A DNA stretch of 64,000 bases from Streptomyces sp. NBC_00190 (GTDB lineage: Bacteria > Actinomycetota > Actinomycetes > Streptomycetales > Streptomycetaceae): assembly GCF_036203305.1 (NCBI RefSeq), contig NZ_CP108131.1, positions 4,960,001-5,024,000 of the forward strand, in the 5' to 3' direction. The notes under the pieces are model-generated. The model was not told the origin of the DNA, made no database searches, and worked only from the letters and a program-made list of their open reading frames with translations. This document shows, one piece after another, positions 34,442-43,142 of the stretch. Each line of letters begins with the position of its first letter. Position 1 is the first letter of the stretch. Made by a program: the position numbers and the translations under genes.

Positions 34442-34782
34442 CGGAATCCCGCGCACACGTCGAAGTGGCTGACCCGGCACGTGTCCGAAGGGAGGGAGGC
34501 GCCGAGGTTCACGGCCGTGCCGTCGCCCGCGATGCGCCAGCGCTTGCCCGCCGGCACGAGGTGGCAGGGGGCCTCGCCGGGCTCGATGAGGATCCACTTG
34601 CCCCGGACGGTCCTGTGCCAGTACGCGGCTTCGCCGCAGTGACGGCAGGCGGCGGGGGTGCCCTCGCGGGGATCGGACGGACGTTGCCGGCCGATGGTGA
34701 CGAGGGCGTCCGCCAGGACGTTCGCGAGGAGGAACGGCCCGGTGTCCCGGCTCCGGTCCTGCTCCTGGGTGTGTGCGTGCAA
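34390..34782 (-). CDS. DUF6083-like zinc-ribbon protein
   Basis: The 130-residue protein carries a cysteine pair, CRHCGEAAYWHRT, followed by GKWILIEPGEAPCHLVPAGKRW, the pattern I associate with DUF6083 of streptomycetes. Further cysteines (DTCRVSHFDVC) could complete a metal site. The stop lies 52 bases inside the convergent GNAT gene. The function is unknown. Confidence 0.7.
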   Translation of the reverse strand: MHAHTQEQDRSRDTGPFLLANVLADALVTIGRQRPSDPREGTPAACRHCGEAAYWHRTVRGKWILIEPGEAPCHLVPAGKRWRIAGDGTAVNLGASLPSDTCRVSHFDVCAGFRQEAAAATALYVRPPVT

Positions 34783-34884
34783 CTGTTCCCCCCTTCCGCT
34801 CTGTTGGTAGCGGAAGGAGGGTGGGTCGGGCGACCGGTTCGGTGATCAGTGACCCGAACGGGTCGTGACGGTGTTCGGCGCCGC

Positions 34885-34904
34885 GCCCCGGGCGTCCCCG
34901 GGGC
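34885..34904 (-). terminator. Hairpin abutting the FBP-domain gene stop
   Basis: GCCCCGGG (34885-34892) pairs with CCCGGGGC (34897-34904) around CGTC. On the leftward strand it begins at the base after the stop codon at 34905. Confidence 0.65.
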
Positions 34905-35411
34905 TCAGGCGGACGCCGTGACCCTGGCCGCGAAGGCGTCCAGGTTGTCGGACATGCGCGCGAGGCGCTCGTCCTGGGTGAGGGACTCCTCGTACCGGCC
35001 GGCGCGCAGCTTCGGCTGCCGCTTGCCGCGTACGTACAGGGGGCAGGCGAGGTCCGCGCAGACGTAGATGCCGACGGTGTTGCCGTCACGGCCCCGGGCG
35101 CCTGCCAGCGGGGCGGCGAGCAGGGTGACCCCGGAGGAGGCGTGGCCGGTCAGGCAGATCTGGCAGAGGCTGGACTTCACCGCGCTGGTGCGGTTCACGG
35201 CGGGCACCCGTAGCGAGATGCCCACCGGGCCCTCGGACGTCGGCCGTACGAGATGTGCCCGCAGCGGCGCCCCCGGATCCACCCAGCCGAGGAAGTCCAG
35301 GTCCTCCCAGGGCAGTTCGGCGAAGTCCAGGGGCAGCCGCAGCCGCGCCGCCTCACCCTTGGTGCAGTTCACGAAGGATGAGCGGATTTGTTTCTCGGTG
35401 AGTGGTTCCAC
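34905..35411 (-). CDS. FBP-domain (EF-G-binding-type treble-clef) protein
   Basis: The 168-residue protein starts at GTG 35411 with EPLTEKQIRSSFVNCTKGEA, the typical head of the FBP-domain group. It carries a four-cysteine site made of SLCQICLTGH and CADLACPLYVRGK, like a treble-clef zinc finger. Relatives of FusB bind elongation factor G and can confer fusidic-acid tolerance. Streptomycete members are uncharacterised. Confidence 0.88.
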   Translation of the reverse strand: MEPLTEKQIRSSFVNCTKGEAARLRLPLDFAELPWEDLDFLGWVDPGAPLRAHLVRPTSEGPVGISLRVPAVNRTSAVKSSLCQICLTGHASSGVTLLAAPLAGARGRDGNTVGIYVCADLACPLYVRGKRQPKLRAGRYEESLTQDERLARMSDNLDAFAARVTASA

Positions 35412-35479
35412 GGGCGTCGACCCTACGTGTGCCCTGACCAGCCCGCACCCCAATAAGCCGGGCACGCAGGAACCATTCC

Positions 35480-35932
35480 TCAGCGCTGCAGGATGACCAG
35501 CGGGATCTCGCGCGGCCAGGCGGCCACCTGGTCGTCCTCGTACGGGGGCCACAGGCCCGTCATCATGTCCCAGTACGTGTCCCGCTCCGTCGGTGTCGCC
35601 GTGCGGGCGGTCGCCTTGAAGGCGGCGGCGCCGACCTGGACGCGGGTCTCCGGGTGGGCGGTGAGGTTCTCGTACCAGGCCGGGTGGTCCGCGGCGCCGT
35701 AGGCCGAGGCCAGGACGATGAGGCGGGCCGCGTCCCGGTCCTCGCCGTAGATCAGCGGGGTACGGACGGTGCGGCCGGTGGCGCGGTCGACCGTGGTGAG
35801 CAGCAGGGTGGGGACCCCGTGCCACAGATGGCCGTCGGCGCCCGCCGTGGTCACGTACGCGCGGACGTGGTCCAGCTGTGGGCCGGGTCTGGGGTCCGTG
35901 GGGCGGTCCCAGTCGATGTCGAGAGCGTGCAT
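35480..35932 (-). CDS. Nitroreductase-family deazaflavin (F420)-dependent oxidoreductase
   Basis: The 150-residue protein has the split-barrel layout of the DDN/FDOR-A group: GVPTLLLTTVDRATGRTVRTPL, ASAYGAADHPAWYENL with the PxW(Y)xN pattern, and a C-terminal PPYEDDQ...REIPLVIL. These enzymes use reduced F420 to reduce diverse substrates. It starts at ATG 35932. The physiological substrate is unknown. Confidence 0.9.
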   Translation of the reverse strand: MHALDIDWDRPTDPRPGPQLDHVRAYVTTAGADGHLWHGVPTLLLTTVDRATGRTVRTPLIYGEDRDAARLIVLASAYGAADHPAWYENLTAHPETRVQVGAAAFKATARTATPTERDTYWDMMTGLWPPYEDDQVAAWPREIPLVILQR

Positions 35933-36056
35933 TCACCAGTCCTTAGGGTTGTGGCCCCCGGACGGCTAACGAGCATTCACCGGCTCTGGATGCGGTCCGG
36001 AGCCGCCGTACCCCGCCCCGCACCCCGCCCCGGATACGACCCCGCCCCCGGATACG

Positions 36057-36089
36057 ACCCCGGCCCGGGGGGCGACCCCGGGCCGGGGT
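36057..36089. terminator. 14-bp perfect hairpin terminator
   Basis: ACCCCGGCCCGGGG (36057-36070) pairs perfectly with 36076-36089 around GGCGA. It lies 24 bases beyond the leftward gene ending at 36113. A direct repeat of CCGGATACGACCCCG lies just before it, at about 36030-36062. Confidence 0.8.
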
Positions 36090-36112
36090 ATCAGCAGCGT
36101 GCGTGCGGAGCG

Positions 36113-36298
36113 CTACGGCAGGTAGCGCTCGATGACCTGCGGGCCCTCCTTCTCGATCAGCTGGCGCGCCTTCTCGACCCGCTCCGGAGTCGGGTCGTGG
36201 CCGGTCGCCATCACGAGGTCCTCGGGGTCGTACGGCCGCTCCCCGCCCGTGAAGAGCCGGTCCGACCGTGTCGGCTGCTGGTCCGATTCACTGTCCAT
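36113..36298 (-). CDS. Small protein of unknown function
   Basis: The 61-residue product starts at ATG 36298 with a very good GGAGGAGGT upstream, and it is flanked by a terminator, so a real gene is likely. It is charged, without membrane segments, and contains LFTGGERPYDPEDL and PERVEKARQLIEKEG. Confidence 0.72.
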   Translation of the reverse strand: MDSESDQQPTRSDRLFTGGERPYDPEDLVMATGHDPTPERVEKARQLIEKEGPQVIERYLP

Positions 36299-36392
36299 CG
36301 CGTACCTCCTCCGTACCCCCTGGCCCCCATCCTCCGGCGGCGGCCCCATGAACGCACGTCGGCCGGGACGGCCCGCCCGGAAGGTGCTCCGC

Positions 36393-37400
36393 TCAGCCGC
36401 CGACGGTCGCCAGTGCGCCGGCGGCGACCAGTACGCCGCAGATCCCCAGGTTCACGGCCTTGTGCTCCCAGAACACCGCGACGAACTCGCGGATCGTGGC
36501 GGTCGGCCAGAAGTACCGGGCCGTGGGCGAGCCCAGCACCTGCCCGTTGACCCCGGCCTTGCGGGCCATCATCGCGGCCCGGAAGGCGTGGAAGTTGTTG
36601 GTGACCACCACGCACCGGTAGCCCGGGTCGTCCGCCAGCATGAGTTCGCGGCTGAACCGCATGTTCTCCTCGGTCGTGCGGGACCGGTCCTCCAGCGTGA
36701 CGTGCTCCGCCGGCACGCCCTGCGCGATCAGCCAGTCCGCCATCGCGCGGGCCTCGGAGACCTTCTCGTCCGAGCCCTTGCCGCCCGAGACGAGCAGCAC
36801 CGGCGGGCGGCCGCCCCGGGCCAGCTGGGCCTCGTAGATCTCCTGTCCCTTGCGCAGCCGCGAGGCCAGCAGCGGCGGCACCCGCTCCCCGCCGATCAGG
36901 CCGGAGCCGAGCATGACCACGTGGTCGACGTCGCCGCGCACCTTGATCCGCCCGTAGAGGAAGGCGTAGCCGAGGAAGCACAGGAAGACGAAGGAGACGT
37001 AGGCGACGACCGCGACGAGGGTCGCCACGATGCCCGCGAGGACCACGGAGCGGGACAGGCCGACGACGAACAGCAGGGCGATCATCGCGAAGATCCCGAG
37101 GCCCGCGAGCAGCGACAGCAGGTTGGGCAGGCGGGTGCCTTCCTTGCGGACCATGGTCACGCCGTTGGCGACGAGGAAGACGCCGAGCGCCACCAGGCCG
37201 AGCGTGGGCACGGCGAGGACCACCAGCAGGACGGCGGCGGCCAGCCAGCCCGGCAGCGCCTTCACCTGGAGGAGCAGGCCGAAGGAGTGGAGGACGAGGG
37301 TCAGGCCGAGGAGTACGGCGTTGCGGAAGCGACGGCGGTCGTTGCGGGCGCTGAGGCAGAAGGCGAGGAAGAGCAGGGCGGCAAGGACGAGGGGGACCAT
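36393..37400 (-). CDS. YdcF-family (DUF218) membrane protein
   Basis: The 335-residue protein has about five N-terminal hydrophobic segments and a DUF218 domain from about residue 165: VMLGSGLIGGERVPPLL, VSGGKGSDEKVSEARAMADWL, LEDRSRTTEENMRF and VVVTNNFHAFRA. The last segment ends the domain. Members such as ElyC and SanA act in envelope synthesis. It starts at ATG 37400 and is preceded by a short AT-rich patch (about 37401-37420), which may be its own promoter; the upstream D-aminoacylase gene ends only 17 bases away. Confidence 0.88.
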   Translation of the reverse strand: MVPLVLAALLFLAFCLSARNDRRRFRNAVLLGLTLVLHSFGLLLQVKALPGWLAAAVLLVVLAVPTLGLVALGVFLVANGVTMVRKEGTRLPNLLSLLAGLGIFAMIALLFVVGLSRSVVLAGIVATLVAVVAYVSFVFLCFLGYAFLYGRIKVRGDVDHVVMLGSGLIGGERVPPLLASRLRKGQEIYEAQLARGGRPPVLLVSGGKGSDEKVSEARAMADWLIAQGVPAEHVTLEDRSRTTEENMRFSRELMLADDPGYRCVVVTNNFHAFRAAMMARKAGVNGQVLGSPTARYFWPTATIREFVAVFWEHKAVNLGICGVLVAAGALATVGG

Positions 37401-37417
37401 GCCTTTTATCGTAAATG

Positions 37418-39010
37418 TCACCCGGAATGCTGAACGGGGCTGCGACGCGCGGACCTTACGGACCGCCCCGCCAGGACCTCGGTGCGCCGCCCGTCCCGCA
37501 TGACGAAGCGTCCGTCGATCAGGACGTGCGGGATGCCGGTGGGCAGGGCGCGCGGGTTCTCGTACGTGGACCCGGCCGCGACCGTGTCCGGGTCGAAGAG
37601 GACCAGGTCGGCGCGGTGACCGACGCGGACCAGGCCCCGGTCGGGCAGGCGCAGGCGGGCCGCGGGGCGGCCGGAGAGGTGTGCGACGCACTCCTCCAGG
37701 GAGAGCACGCCGAGTTCGCGGACGTAGTGGCCGAGGTAGTGGGGGAAGGTGCCGTAGGCGCGCGGGTGCGGCTTCGCGCCCTGGAGGATCCCGTCGGAGC
37801 CGCCGGTGTGGACGCGGTGGCGCATGATCGCCCGGACGTTCTCCTCGTGGCCGACGTGCTGGAGGATCGTCGGCGCGAGCCGGTCGCCGAGCAGCAGCCG
37901 CCGGGCGGTGTCCCAGCCGTCGACGCGCGTGCCGACGTACCGGCCGTACGCGGGATCGGCGACGCCCGAGATCTCGACCGTGGACCAGTCGACGGGCACG
38001 CCGTGGCAGCCGTCCGAGCCCTCGGCCTCCAGCGCGTGGCGGATCCGCTCGGCGGTGGCGTCGTCGCGCAGCCGGGCGAGGACGGCCTGCGGGCCGCCCT
38101 CGTTCGCCCAACTGGGCAGCAGGGCGACGAGGGTGGTGCAGCCGGGGGTGTACGGGTAGCTGTCCAGGGTGATGTCGCAGCCCTCGGCCAGGGCCGCGTC
38201 CAGCAGGGCCAGCAGCTCGGGGGCCCGGCCCCGGTTCTCGCCGAAGTTCATGGTGGCGTGCGCGAGGTGCAGGGCGCAGCCGGCCTCCCGGGCCAGCTCG
38301 ACCATCTCGGCGTAGGCGGCGAGCGCGCCGTGGCCGTACGAGCGGTGGTGGGGGCAGTAGTAGCCGCCGTACCGCGCCACCACGCGGCACAGCTCGGTCA
38401 GTTCGGCGCCGGAGGCGTACATGCCGGGGGTGTAGGTCAGGCCGGAGGACATGCCGACGGCGCCCTGGGCGAGGCCCTCGGCGACCAGCTGCCGCATCCG
38501 GTCCAGCTCGGCTGCGGTCGCGGGCCGGTCGTCCCAGCCGAGGGCGTACGCGCGGACCGTGCCCTGGGGGACGAGGTAGGCGGCATTGACGGCGCAGCCC
38601 TGCCCGCCGTGGGCCCGGTCCAGGCGGTCGAGGTACTCGCCGACCGTGCGCCAGTCGAAGTCGACGTCGTCCCCGGCGCCGTTCCAGCCCGCGATGGCGG
38701 CCCGTACCCCGCCCAGGGTGCGCTCGTCGGCAGGCGCGTACGACAGGCCGTCCTGGCCGAGGACTTCGAGGGTCACTCCCTGGGCGGCCTTCGCGCTGTG
38801 GTCCGGGTCGCGGAGCAGCGCGAGGTCGCTGTGGGCGTGCATGTCGACGAAGCCGGGGGCGAGGACCAGCCCGTGCGCGTCGAGGGTCCTGCGGCCCCCG
38901 GGGAGCGAGCCGATCCCGGCGATCCGGCCCTCGTGCACGCCGACGTCGGCGGTGTACGAGGGCCCGCCCGTGCCGTCGACGACGCGGGCCCCGCGGATGA
39001 CCAGGTCCAC
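37418..39010 (-). CDS. N-acyl-D-amino-acid deacylase (D-aminoacylase)
   Basis: The 530-residue amidohydrolase has the expected landmarks: start DLVIRGARVVDGTG, PGFVDMHAHSD with the metal HxH, GLTYTPGMYASGAEL, and PHHRSYG, LAHATMNFGE and VHTGGSDG for the remaining metal ligands and catalytic aspartate. It splits N-acyl-D-amino acids into acid and D-amino acid. The next gene upstream encodes an enzyme that can use D-serine or a related D-amino acid, so the two probably act in series. Confidence 0.92.
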   Translation of the reverse strand: MDLVIRGARVVDGTGGPSYTADVGVHEGRIAGIGSLPGGRRTLDAHGLVLAPGFVDMHAHSDLALLRDPDHSAKAAQGVTLEVLGQDGLSYAPADERTLGGVRAAIAGWNGAGDDVDFDWRTVGEYLDRLDRAHGGQGCAVNAAYLVPQGTVRAYALGWDDRPATAAELDRMRQLVAEGLAQGAVGMSSGLTYTPGMYASGAELTELCRVVARYGGYYCPHHRSYGHGALAAYAEMVELAREAGCALHLAHATMNFGENRGRAPELLALLDAALAEGCDITLDSYPYTPGCTTLVALLPSWANEGGPQAVLARLRDDATAERIRHALEAEGSDGCHGVPVDWSTVEISGVADPAYGRYVGTRVDGWDTARRLLLGDRLAPTILQHVGHEENVRAIMRHRVHTGGSDGILQGAKPHPRAYGTFPHYLGHYVRELGVLSLEECVAHLSGRPAARLRLPDRGLVRVGHRADLVLFDPDTVAAGSTYENPRALPTGIPHVLIDGRFVMRDGRRTEVLAGRSVRSARRSPVQHSG

Positions 39011-39019
39011 GGCCGGGGT

Positions 39020-40306
39020 CTAGAAGAACGTGCGGACGTAGTCGCCGACCGTGCCGTCCGACTCCACCACCGGGATCAGCGGCCACTTCTCGAAGATCGT
39101 GCAGGGGTGGGCCATGCCGAGGGAGACCCAGTCGCCGACCTCCAGCGCGGTGGCGTCGGCGTCCGTCTCGATCCAGGCGTGCTGGTCGGACAGCTTGGAC
39201 ACCCGGATGCCGGTCGCGGCGCGCTCGACGCCGTCGCGGGCGCTGCGCACGGTGAGCACTTCGGGCAGGCCCAGGTCGTAGGCGATGTCGCGCTTGCCGG
39301 CGTTGACGAAGGCCTGGCCGGGTGTGGGGCGGGAGACCACCTGGGTCCACAGCCGGAAGGCGGGGAGCAGGCCGCCCTCCTCGGGGACGCGGTTGAAGGG
39401 GGTCAGGCCCGAGTACCAGCCGTGGTCGTGGGAGACGTACGCGCCGGAGCGCAGCAGCGGCAGCACGGGCAGCGACAGCTCCGGGATCTCCGCGAAGACC
39501 TCGGCGACGGCGTCGAACCACTCGCTGCCGCCGGCGCTGACGATGACCTCGTCCAGGCCGGTGCCGGTGAAGTGGCCCCGCTTGTCGAGATCGGCGGCGA
39601 GCGCGGTGAGGCGGTGCAGCCAGGCGCGGACGCTGTCGGCGTCGGCGCCGGGCATGGTGGCCTCGTAGCCGGCCACACCGGCCAGGCGCAGGGTGGGGGC
39701 CGCGGCGACGGCGTCGGCGACGGCCTGGCATTCGGCGTCGGTACGCAGCCCCGTACGTCCCTCGGCCCCGGCGCCGAGTTCGAGGACGACGTCGACGGTG
39801 GCGCCGCGGCCGTGCAGGGCGGCGTCCATGAGCTCGACCCCGCGGACGGAGTCGACGTAGCAGACGAACCGGAAGCCGGGGTCGGCGGCGAGCTCGTCGG
39901 CGACCCAGCGCAGGGCGGGCGCGTCCACGAGCTCGTTGGCCAGGAAGATCCGCCGGATGCCGAAGGCCCGGCAGACGCGGGCCTGGTGGGGCATGGCGAC
40001 GGTGATGCCCCACGCGCCGTGGTCCAGCTGGCGCTGGAAGAGCTGCGGGGCCATGCAGGTCTTGCCGTGCGGCGCGAAGGCGAGGGAGTGGCGGGCGGCG
40101 TACGTGCCGAGGGCGGTGAGGTTGTGCTCCAGCGCGTCCGCGTCGAGGGTCAGGACGGGGGTGGTGAAACCGCCGGTGTGCAGGGGGCGGCGCTCGGCGG
40201 CCAGCCGGCCGACGGTGAGGCCGGCGGTCTGGGCGTCCGGCGGGAGCCCCTTGAACCGGTGGTCGACCGGTTCGTCGGCGAGGTCCTTGACGGGGTCGCT
40301 GGCCAT
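39020..40306 (-). CDS. D-serine dehydratase-like (DSD1/D-threonine aldolase family) PLP enzyme
   Basis: The 428-residue fold-type III enzyme has an alanine-racemase-like barrel with the PLP lysine in FAPHGKTCMAP and a C-terminal beta domain with the metal site MAHPCTIFEKW (H and C of the DSD family). Members dehydrate D-serine or split D-threonine. It precedes the D-aminoacylase gene by 9 bases, and is divergent from the IclR gene. The exact substrate is not settled by sequence. Confidence 0.88.
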   Translation of the reverse strand: MASDPVKDLADEPVDHRFKGLPPDAQTAGLTVGRLAAERRPLHTGGFTTPVLTLDADALEHNLTALGTYAARHSLAFAPHGKTCMAPQLFQRQLDHGAWGITVAMPHQARVCRAFGIRRIFLANELVDAPALRWVADELAADPGFRFVCYVDSVRGVELMDAALHGRGATVDVVLELGAGAEGRTGLRTDAECQAVADAVAAAPTLRLAGVAGYEATMPGADADSVRAWLHRLTALAADLDKRGHFTGTGLDEVIVSAGGSEWFDAVAEVFAEIPELSLPVLPLLRSGAYVSHDHGWYSGLTPFNRVPEEGGLLPAFRLWTQVVSRPTPGQAFVNAGKRDIAYDLGLPEVLTVRSARDGVERAATGIRVSKLSDQHAWIETDADATALEVGDWVSLGMAHPCTIFEKWPLIPVVESDGTVGDYVRTFF

Positions 40307-40323
40307 GCGGGTGCCTCCCGGGA

Positions 40324-40348
40324 TTGCATTGCGTGCAACGGTCGTTGC
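40324..40348. promoter_or_regulatory. Overlapping palindromes, candidate IclR operator
   Basis: GCAACG-GT-CGTTGC (40335-40348) is a perfect palindrome. TTGCA (40324-40328) and TGCAA (40334-40338) form a second one that shares bases with it. The block lies between the divergent D-amino-acid operon (start 40306) and IclR gene (start 40468), very close to the first. Size and form fit an IclR-family operator. Confidence 0.65.
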
Positions 40349-40467
40349 GTATGCCGCTGCATGCTGTCTAACATCCCGGATGACGACGGGTCAACGTGCG
40401 CCGGTCCGGGCGGAGCCCGGGGCGCCGGCGGAGCCGGTGTCGCAGCGACCGTACGAGAGGACGAGGG

Positions 40468-41223
40468 ATGAGCCAGTCCGTGGAACGGGCGCTCGCGATC
40501 CTGCCGCTGCTCGCCAAGGGTCCTGCCGGGCTCGGGGCGGTCGCCGACGAGCTCGGCGTGCACAAGAGCACCGCACTGCGCCTGCTGCGCACCCTGCACG
40601 AGCGCGGGTTCGTGTACCGGCAGCCCGACGGCCGCTACCGGCTCGGCGCACAGCTGTTCGCGCTCGCCGCCGAGGCCGTCGAGAACCTCGACGTCCGGGA
40701 GGTCGCGCACCCCCACCTCGTCGAGCTGAACAAGGTCACCGGGCACACCGTCCACCTCGCCCTCCTCCAGGACGACGAGGTCGTGTACATCGACAAGGTC
40801 GACAGCCGCTACCCGGTCCGCATGTACTCCCGCATCGGCAAGCCCGTGCCCCTCACCGTCGCCGCCGTCGCCAAGCTGCTCCTCGCCGACCTCCCCGAGC
40901 CCGAGCGCAGGAGCCTCGCCGGGCGGATCGAGTACCCGCGGTACACCGCCCGCTCCACCCCGGACGCCGCCGCGTTCCTCCGCGAGCTGGACCTCGTACG
41001 GGACCAGGGCTGGGCCACCGACCTCGGGGGGCACGAGGAGTCCATCAACTGCCTCGGCGCGCCCGTGTACGGGCCCGCCGGGCGGGTCGCCGCCGCGCTG
41101 TCGGTGTCCGCGCCCAGCGTGGTGGTCAGCGCCGACGGACTGCTCGAACTGCTGCCGCTGGTACTCCGTACCGCGGACGCCATCAGCCAGGACTACTCGG
41201 GAACCCAGGAGGCCACCCCGTGA
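40468..41223 (+). CDS. IclR-family transcriptional regulator
   Basis: The 251-residue protein has an N-terminal winged helix (SVERALAILPLL, GLGAVADELGVHKSTALRLLRTL, then FVYRQPDGRYRLG) and a C-terminal effector domain with RVAAALSVSAPS. It starts at ATG 40468, with purine-rich GACGAGGG just before. It is divergent from the D-serine-dehydratase-like/D-aminoacylase genes and overlaps the RidA gene. It most likely controls both sides in answer to a D-amino acid or a breakdown product. Confidence 0.9.
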   Translation: MSQSVERALAILPLLAKGPAGLGAVADELGVHKSTALRLLRTLHERGFVYRQPDGRYRLGAQLFALAAEAVENLDVREVAHPHLVELNKVTGHTVHLALLQDDEVVYIDKVDSRYPVRMYSRIGKPVPLTVAAVAKLLLADLPEPERRSLAGRIEYPRYTARSTPDAAAFLRELDLVRDQGWATDLGGHEESINCLGAPVYGPAGRVAAALSVSAPSVVVSADGLLELLPLVLRTADAISQDYSGTQEATP

Positions 41224-41630
41224 CCGTCAAGACCGCCATCACCCCCGGCACCCACACCACCCCGCCCGCGAAGTTCTCGCACGGCGTGCGCAAGGGGAAC
41301 GTCCTGCAGGTCGCCGGCCAGGTCGGCTTCCTCCCGCACGTCGACGGGCAGCCGCCCACCCCCGCCGGGCCGACGCTGCGCGAGCAGACCCTCCAGACGC
41401 TGGAGAACGTCCGCTCCGTACTGGAGGCCGGCGGCGCGGGCTGGGACGACGTGATGATGATCCGCGTCTACCTGACGGACACCGGCCACTTCGGCGAGAT
41501 GAACGAGATCTACGACGCCTACTTCGAGGAGCGGGGCCTGAAGGAGGCCCCCGCCGCCCGCACCACCGTGTACGTCGGGCTGCCGGCCGGGCTGCTCATC
41601 GAGATCGACGCGCTGGCTGTGCTCGGCTGA
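41220..41630 (+). CDS. RidA-family (YjgF) protein
   Basis: The 136-residue protein has the RidA signature: VLQVAGQVGFLPH, ENVRSVLEAGGAGWDDVMMIRVYLTD, and PARTTVYVGLPAGLLIEIDALA with the conserved RT and E. RidA hydrolyses reactive enamines and imines such as those formed by serine/threonine dehydratases. That fits its place beside a D-serine-dehydratase-like gene. The GTG start overlaps the IclR stop. Confidence 0.92.
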   Translation: MTVKTAITPGTHTTPPAKFSHGVRKGNVLQVAGQVGFLPHVDGQPPTPAGPTLREQTLQTLENVRSVLEAGGAGWDDVMMIRVYLTDTGHFGEMNEIYDAYFEERGLKEAPAARTTVYVGLPAGLLIEIDALAVLG

Positions 41631-41639
41631 CATGCCGCA

Positions 41640-41668
41640 GGGGCGCCCCCCTGGCGGTGGGGCGCCCC
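41640..41668. terminator. Bidirectional hairpin terminator
   Basis: GGGGCGCCCC occurs at 41640-41649 and 41659-41668; being its own reverse complement, the two copies form a 10-bp stem around a 9-base loop. It separates the convergent RidA and carboxypeptidase genes (stops 41630 and 41681). Confidence 0.85.
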
Positions 41669-41680
41669 GTTCACAGAGGA

Positions 41681-43015
41681 CTACGGGCAGTACTGGGCTT
41701 CCTTGCCGATCGAGCGGTACATGCAGTCCGCGTTCTCCAGCAGCTGGAGCACCGCGTCCTTGTTGCGCACCGTCTCGCGGTCGATCACCTCGTCGGGCGG
41801 GTAGAAGCCGCCGCCGCCGGAGCTCGCCGGGTACATCTCGAAGGTGTAGGAGAAGATCTTCTGGTTGCCCCACAGCCAGTCGTCGATGGTGCCGTCCGTG
41901 ATGTACAGGTCGCTCGACTGCTCCGGGGTGTAGCCGTTGCTGGCCGCCATGCTGGTGCCGATCTTCTTGTACACGGCGAGGTCGTCCGCGGTCATGCCGG
42001 GCGCGGTGTCGTTGTAGGTCCAGCCGAACGGCCACAGGACCAGCTCGCTGTACGTGTGGAAGTCGATCGCGGCCGTGATCTGCTGCTTGCCGCCGACGAC
42101 CCGGCTGCGGACGAAGTCCGAGACGACCTTCACCTCGGGGGCCGACTCGGCGGCCGCGCCGCGGTAGGTCTCGGAGCTCTTGCTGCCACTGGAGCCGCCG
42201 CAGCAGCCCCACTTGTAGTTCCAGTTCCGGTTCTCGTCCGTACCGACGTACGAGGAGCCGGAGTTGGGCTGGCGGTTCTTGCGCCAGGAGCGGTAGGAGC
42301 CGGTGGCGATGTCGTACTCGCCGCCGTCCGGGTTGAGGTCCGGGATGATCCAGATCTCGCGGCCGTTGACCGCGTTGGTGATCCGGGAGTCGGTGCCGTA
42401 CTTGGAGCCGAACTCCTTGAGCAGGTACAGGGCCATTTCCACGGTCAGGTGCTCGCGGGCGTGCTGGTGGTGGGTGAAGAGCACCTCGGGCTCGGCCTCG
42501 TCGGTGGCGACGTTGTCGCTGATCTTGATCGCGATGAGGTCGCGGCCCTGGTACGACTTCCCGATCACGCGCTTGCTCATGATCCCGGGGTACTGGGCGA
42601 TGCGCTGGTCGATCTCCGCGTTCGCCTCGGCGTAGTTGTGGTACTTGGAGTCCGCCGAGGGGAAGTCCATGGTGCCCGCCGCGATCCCGGGCAGGGTGCG
42701 GTCCGGCGGCCCGGGCAGGGCGGTGAGCCGGTAGCCGAGCGCGCGCAGGTTCTTGGCCTGCATGGTGTCGGCGCTCACCACGACGGTGTGGTCGTCCACT
42801 TCGTCGATCGACACGCCCGTGCGGAGCAGCGCGGTGCGGTCGGCGGCCGTGGAGGGGCCGTGGATCCGGTACTGGACGATCGCCTCGTCCTGGGTGGCGG
42901 TGGACGGGGTGGGCGGTGGTGATGCCGTCGCGCTCATGCCGTAGGCGGGTGCGCCGAGCGCGAGCGCCAGCAGGGCCGCCGTGACGGCGGCCCTTCGGCG
43001 GGTCTGAAGCCGCAT
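41681..43015 (-). CDS. Secreted M14 zinc carboxypeptidase
   Basis: The 444-residue protein has a signal peptide (basic start, [18 protein letters not shown]), a propeptide-like region (about residues 40-115) and an M14 domain. Metal and catalytic residues are visible: H and E in [12 protein letters not shown], the later His in AAIDFHTY, substrate-binding NRNWNYKWG and the catalytic Glu in YTFEMYP. It removes C-terminal residues from peptides outside the cell. ATG 43015 follows AGGAGA. The C-terminal CMYRSIG...QYC could form a disulphide. Confidence 0.92.
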   Translation of the reverse strand: MRLQTRRRAAVTAALLALALGAPAYGMSATASPPPTPSTATQDEAIVQYRIHGPSTAADRTALLRTGVSIDEVDDHTVVVSADTMQAKNLRALGYRLTALPGPPDRTLPGIAAGTMDFPSADSKYHNYAEANAEIDQRIAQYPGIMSKRVIGKSYQGRDLIAIKISDNVATDEAEPEVLFTHHQHAREHLTVEMALYLLKEFGSKYGTDSRITNAVNGREIWIIPDLNPDGGEYDIATGSYRSWRKNRQPNSGSSYVGTDENRNWNYKWGCCGGSSGSKSSETYRGAAAESAPEVKVVSDFVRSRVVGGKQQITAAIDFHTYSELVLWPFGWTYNDTAPGMTADDLAVYKKIGTSMAASNGYTPEQSSDLYITDGTIDDWLWGNQKIFSYTFEMYPASSGGGGFYPPDEVIDRETVRNKDAVLQLLENADCMYRSIGKEAQYCP

Positions 43016-43142
43016 GCGTTCTCCTGGGTGGGGAGTGTGGGGGTGCCGTGCGGACGCGCACAGCGTGCTCTCGTGGCATGTTCCGGTCAAGGACCCGCTC
43101 TGTCCGCCGAACCGAAACCGGCCACCCCCACACACCTACCGC

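Noticed and set aside
36393..40013. A 1,206-codon leftward open frame
   Set aside because: Only its last part is a real gene (YdcF). The rest runs out of frame across the D-aminoacylase and dehydratase genes and is Arg/Gly/Pro noise.
37415..40471. A 1,018-codon rightward open frame
   Set aside because: It is antisense to two well-supported enzymes and has no family features.
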